Shown here piece after piece: positions 3,819-6,172 of a stretch of 6,172 nt of DNA. Position 1 is the stretch's first letter, and each line of letters starts with the position of its first letter. A program made the position numbers and the translations under genes. Below the pieces are notes generated by a model that was not told the origin of the DNA, made no database searches, and was given only the letters and a program-made list of their open reading frames with translations. Source of the DNA: JABWBR01 sp036741235 (GTDB lineage Bacteria > Bacteroidota > Bacteroidia > Chitinophagales > Saprospiraceae); the NCBI GenBank assembly GCA_036741235.1, contig DAINSQ010000227.1:1-6172 (forward strand), written 5' to 3'.

Positions 3819-6051
3819 ATGAAAAACTATCTCCGCCACGACGAATGGTGCATCATCGAAGAAGGTTTTCACCCGGAACACAACCGCATCTCCGAAAGTA
3901 TTTTCAGCATCGGCAACGGCCGCATGGGCCAACGCGCCAACTTTGAAGAAGGCTACAGCGGCGAAACCCTCCAGGGTAGCTATGTAGCAGGCATCTATTA
4001 CCCCGACAAAACCAAAGTAGGCTGGTGGAAAAACGGCTACCCCGAATACTTTGCCAAGGTACTCAACGCCCCCAACTGGATCGGCATTAAAATAGACATC
4101 GACGGCGAACCGCTCGACCTGGCCCACTGCGAGGTCAGCCAGTTCCGCCGCATACTCAATATGAAAGAAGGCATCCTGGAGCGCAGCTTCCAGGCCCGCC
4201 TCAAAAGCGGCAAAGAAGTGAAAGTTCACGCTACCCGCTTTTGCAGCATCGCCGACGACGAAGCCGGCGCCATCCGCTACAGCATCACCCCCGTCAACTT
4301 CAGCGGCGTACTGACCATCAACGCATTCATCGACGCCGACGTAGTCAACCAGGACGCCAACTGGGAGGAGCGCTTCTGGCGAGAGGTGGAAGCCAAAACC
4401 AAGAAAAACCAGGGCTACGTGACCGCCGAAACCAAAAAAACGGCTTTCCAGGTGTGCACAGGCATGAAATTTGAAATATACCAAAACGGCGAAGAAACCG
4501 ACTTCAGTCCCTTCCACACCCATCGCGACAAATTTGTAAGCTGCAGCATCGACCTGCCCACCAAAAAAGGCGTGGAAACCGTGGTATACAAATACGCCGG
4601 CGTGGTCTCTTCGCTCAACCACCCCGCCGACCAGCTCATGGACCGCTGCAAGGAGGTAGTCAAAGCAGCCGCCAAAAAAGGCTTCGAACAGATGCGCCTC
4701 GAACAGGCCGCCGCCTGGGCCCGCAAGTGGGAAGAAGCCGACATCCGCGTCGATGGCGATGTGGCCGCCCAGCAGGGCATCCGCTTTAACATCTTCCAGC
4801 TGTACCAAACCTACACCGGCGAAGACGAGCGCCTCAACATCGGCCCCAAAGGTTTCACCGGCGAAAAATACGGCGGCAGCACCTACTGGGATACCGAAGC
4901 CTACTGCATCCCCTTCTACCTGGCCACCGCCGACCAGCACGTGGCCCGGCAGTTGCTGGTATACCGCCACAAACAACTGCAGAAAGCCATAGAAAACGCC
5001 GAAAAACTCGGCTTCACCGGCGGCGCCGCCCTCTACCCCATGGTCACCATGAACGGCGAAGAATGCCACAACGAATGGGAGATCACCTTTGAGGAAATAC
5101 ACCGCAACGGCGCCATCGCCTATGCCATCTACGACTACGTGCGCTACACCGGCGACAGCGCCTACCTCGCCGAATACGGCCTCGACGTACTCATCGGCAT
5201 CTCGCGTTTCTGGGCGCAGCGCGTGCACTTCTCGCAGCGCAAACAGCAATACGTCATGCACGGCGTAACCGGCCCCAACGAATACGAAAACAACGTCAAC
5301 AACAACTGGTACACCAACTACCTCGCCGCGTGGTGCCTCAAATACACCCTCGAAGCCATCGACCACGTGCAGCAAAGCGCCGCCAAGCGATGGAAAGAGA
5401 TCAAAACGGCGCTTCACTTTGACGAAAAAACCGAGCAGGCCAAATGGCAGGACATCATCGCCAAAATACACCTGCCCTACGACGCCGAACTCGGCATCTA
5501 CGTACAACACGAGGGTTTCCTCGACAAAGACCTGCTCACCGTTGCCGACCTGCGCCCGCAAGACCGGCCCCTGAACCAGAAATGGTCGTGGGACCGCATC
5601 CTGCGCTCCGTATTTATCAAGCAGGCCGACGTATTGCAGGGGCTCTACTTCTTCGAAGACCAATTTGACGAAGCCGCCATCCGCCGCAACTTTGACTTCT
5701 ACGANNNNNNNNNNCGCCGCCGCCCGCCTCGACCTCGACGACTACAACAACGACACCGAAGACGGCTGCCACATTACCAGTATGGCCGGTACCTGGATGG
5801 CCTTCGTAAAAGGCTTCGGCGGCATGCGCGTTTACAACGATATGCTCCACTTCTCGCCCTACATCCCCGAAAATTGGAAAGGCTACAGCTTTAAAATCCG
5901 CTTCCGGGGTATGTTCGTAGAAGTCGTCGTCAGCCAGGACGAAGTGCAGATCGTCAACCGCTCCAGGCAAAGCGCCGAACTGATGTTGTACGGCCAAAAG
6001 TACGCCCTGAAGGCGGAAGGCACCCTGCGGGTGGAGCATGGGACGAGGTAG
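3819..6051 (+). CDS. mapA: GH65 phosphorylase, probably maltose phosphorylase (gap inside)
   Basis: Inverting GH65 enzymes phosphorolyse an alpha-glucoside to beta-glucose 1-phosphate and free sugar; for maltose the other product is glucose. Residues 1-628 are visible before an N gap and 111 after it. The N-terminal beta-sandwich (about 1-280, with NGRMGQRANFEE at 33-44) precedes the alpha/alpha barrel. YWDTEAYCIPF at 356-366 belongs to the glucose site. HNEWEITFE at 417-425 matches the loop that, as I recall, marks maltose phosphorylases. GPNEYENNVNNNWYTN at 485-500 holds the likely catalytic acid Glu488. After the gap, ARLDLDDYNNDTEDGCHITSMAGTW is typical of the family's phosphate-site region. 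The frame differs across the ten Ns only because their number is arbitrary. I expect about 770 residues in full, a normal length. There is no signal peptide, so the enzyme is cytoplasmic and needs a maltose importer, which is not in the window. Kojibiose or trehalose specificity is less likely but not excluded. Confidence 0.9.
5705..5714. other. Assembly gap (10 N) inside the GH65 gene
   Basis: Ten Ns interrupt the gene after the codons for NFDFY and the first two bases, GA, of a D/E codon. Translation resumes in a different frame with AAARLDLDDYNND. The true missing length must be a multiple of three, so ten is a placeholder. From memory of homologues, about 33-34 residues (about 100 bp) are absent, including the conserved TVHESSLSP stretch. 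Confidence 0.9.
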
Positions 6052-6077
6052 GAGGCGACTGTGCGACCATTGTGCAG

Positions 6078-6111
6078 GAGGGGGCGACTTGGCGAGGGGG
6101 CGAGGGGGCGA
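6078..6111. repeat. GAGGGGGC 8-bp array
   Basis: GAGGGGGC occurs at 6078-6085, 6094-6101 and 6102-6109, with 16- and 8-bp steps, so all copies share an 8-bp register; 6086-6093 is a diverged unit. It begins about 26 bp after the GH65 stop. The G-runs could support a four-stranded structure on the plus strand or its transcript. No hairpin terminator is seen here. Confidence 0.6.
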
Positions 6112-6117
6112 TTTTTG

Positions 6118-6141
6118 GGACTATTGGACTATTGGACTATT
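6118..6141. repeat. GGACTATT perfect 8-bp tandem array
   Basis: Three perfect head-to-tail copies of GGACTATT lie at 6118-6125, 6126-6133 and 6134-6141. The array sits between the G-rich array and the ATAAACC array downstream of the GH65 gene. Function is unknown. Confidence 0.85.
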
Positions 6142-6144
6142 GCG

Positions 6145-6168
6145 TAAACCGATAAACCTATAAACGAA
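6145..6168. repeat. ATAAACC 8-bp array, same family as the left edge
   Basis: TAAACC at 6145-6150, 6153-6158 and 6161-6166 (the last ending CG) repeats with an exact 8-bp period. The array closes with TATAAACGAACC (6159-6170), nearly identical to the end of the array at 5-41. The window ends two bases later, so further units or other repeats may follow. Confidence 0.7.
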
Positions 6169-6172
6169 CCGC

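Noticed and set aside
3225..5663. An 812-codon open frame on the minus strand opposite pgmB and the GH65 gene
   Set aside because: It is a shadow of strongly biased codon use (C-ending codons) in the two plus-strand genes. It crosses both genes and their junction, and its translation is a low-complexity mix of V, F, A and G with no recognisable motif.
5694..5894. Two separate genes, or a true frameshift, at the end of the GH65 gene
   Set aside because: The frame change coincides exactly with a 10-N placeholder. Both halves match consecutive parts of one GH65 protein, and the translation in the old frame after the gap is arginine/proline-rich nonsense.
6052..6172. Right-edge arrays as a CRISPR array
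   Set aside because: Units are only 8 bp, directly abutting and without spacers, and no cas gene is present.

Overview
The window looks like a chromosomal fragment of a Bacteroidota bacterium, most likely a free-living Saprospiria- or Chitinophagia-like lineage and probably a metagenome scaffold because it carries a 10-N gap. Support for the phylum comes from TAnnTTTG -7 promoter elements, the absence of clear Shine-Dalgarno sequences, and the gene order ftsX-DUF3098-truB. The finer placement is inference only.

Left part (1-2529): short-period repeats at 5-78 lie downstream of a minus-strand gene for a 120-residue protein I do not recognise. That gene diverges from a plus-strand operon encoding FtsX (divisome and peptidoglycan-hydrolase control), a two-helix DUF3098 membrane protein, and the tRNA pseudouridine-55 synthase TruB. 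In many Bacteroidota uppP sits between DUF3098 and truB; here only 9 bp separate them, so uppP is missing from this site.

Middle part (2530-3137): about 600 bp without a protein gene. It holds a promoter-like sequence, a roughly 310-nt region with a long-range closing stem and several internal helices, and a strong intrinsic terminator. This is best read as an unassigned structured non-coding RNA. Next come two degenerate repeats (a CACAGAG/CTCTGCG palindromic element and an AATCCTG array) and a candidate promoter for the next operon.

Right part (3138-6051): a two-gene catabolic operon. A GH65 phosphorylase, most like maltose phosphorylase, would split maltose with phosphate into glucose and beta-glucose 1-phosphate. 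Beta-phosphoglucomutase (PgmB) then converts the latter to glucose 6-phosphate, so one of the two glucose units enters glycolysis without using ATP. The phosphorylase gene is interrupted by the N gap, which hides roughly 100 bp; the reading-frame change across it is an assembly effect.

Right edge (6052-6172): three adjacent short tandem arrays, each with an exact 8-bp period. The last belongs to the same ATAAACC family as the array at the left edge.
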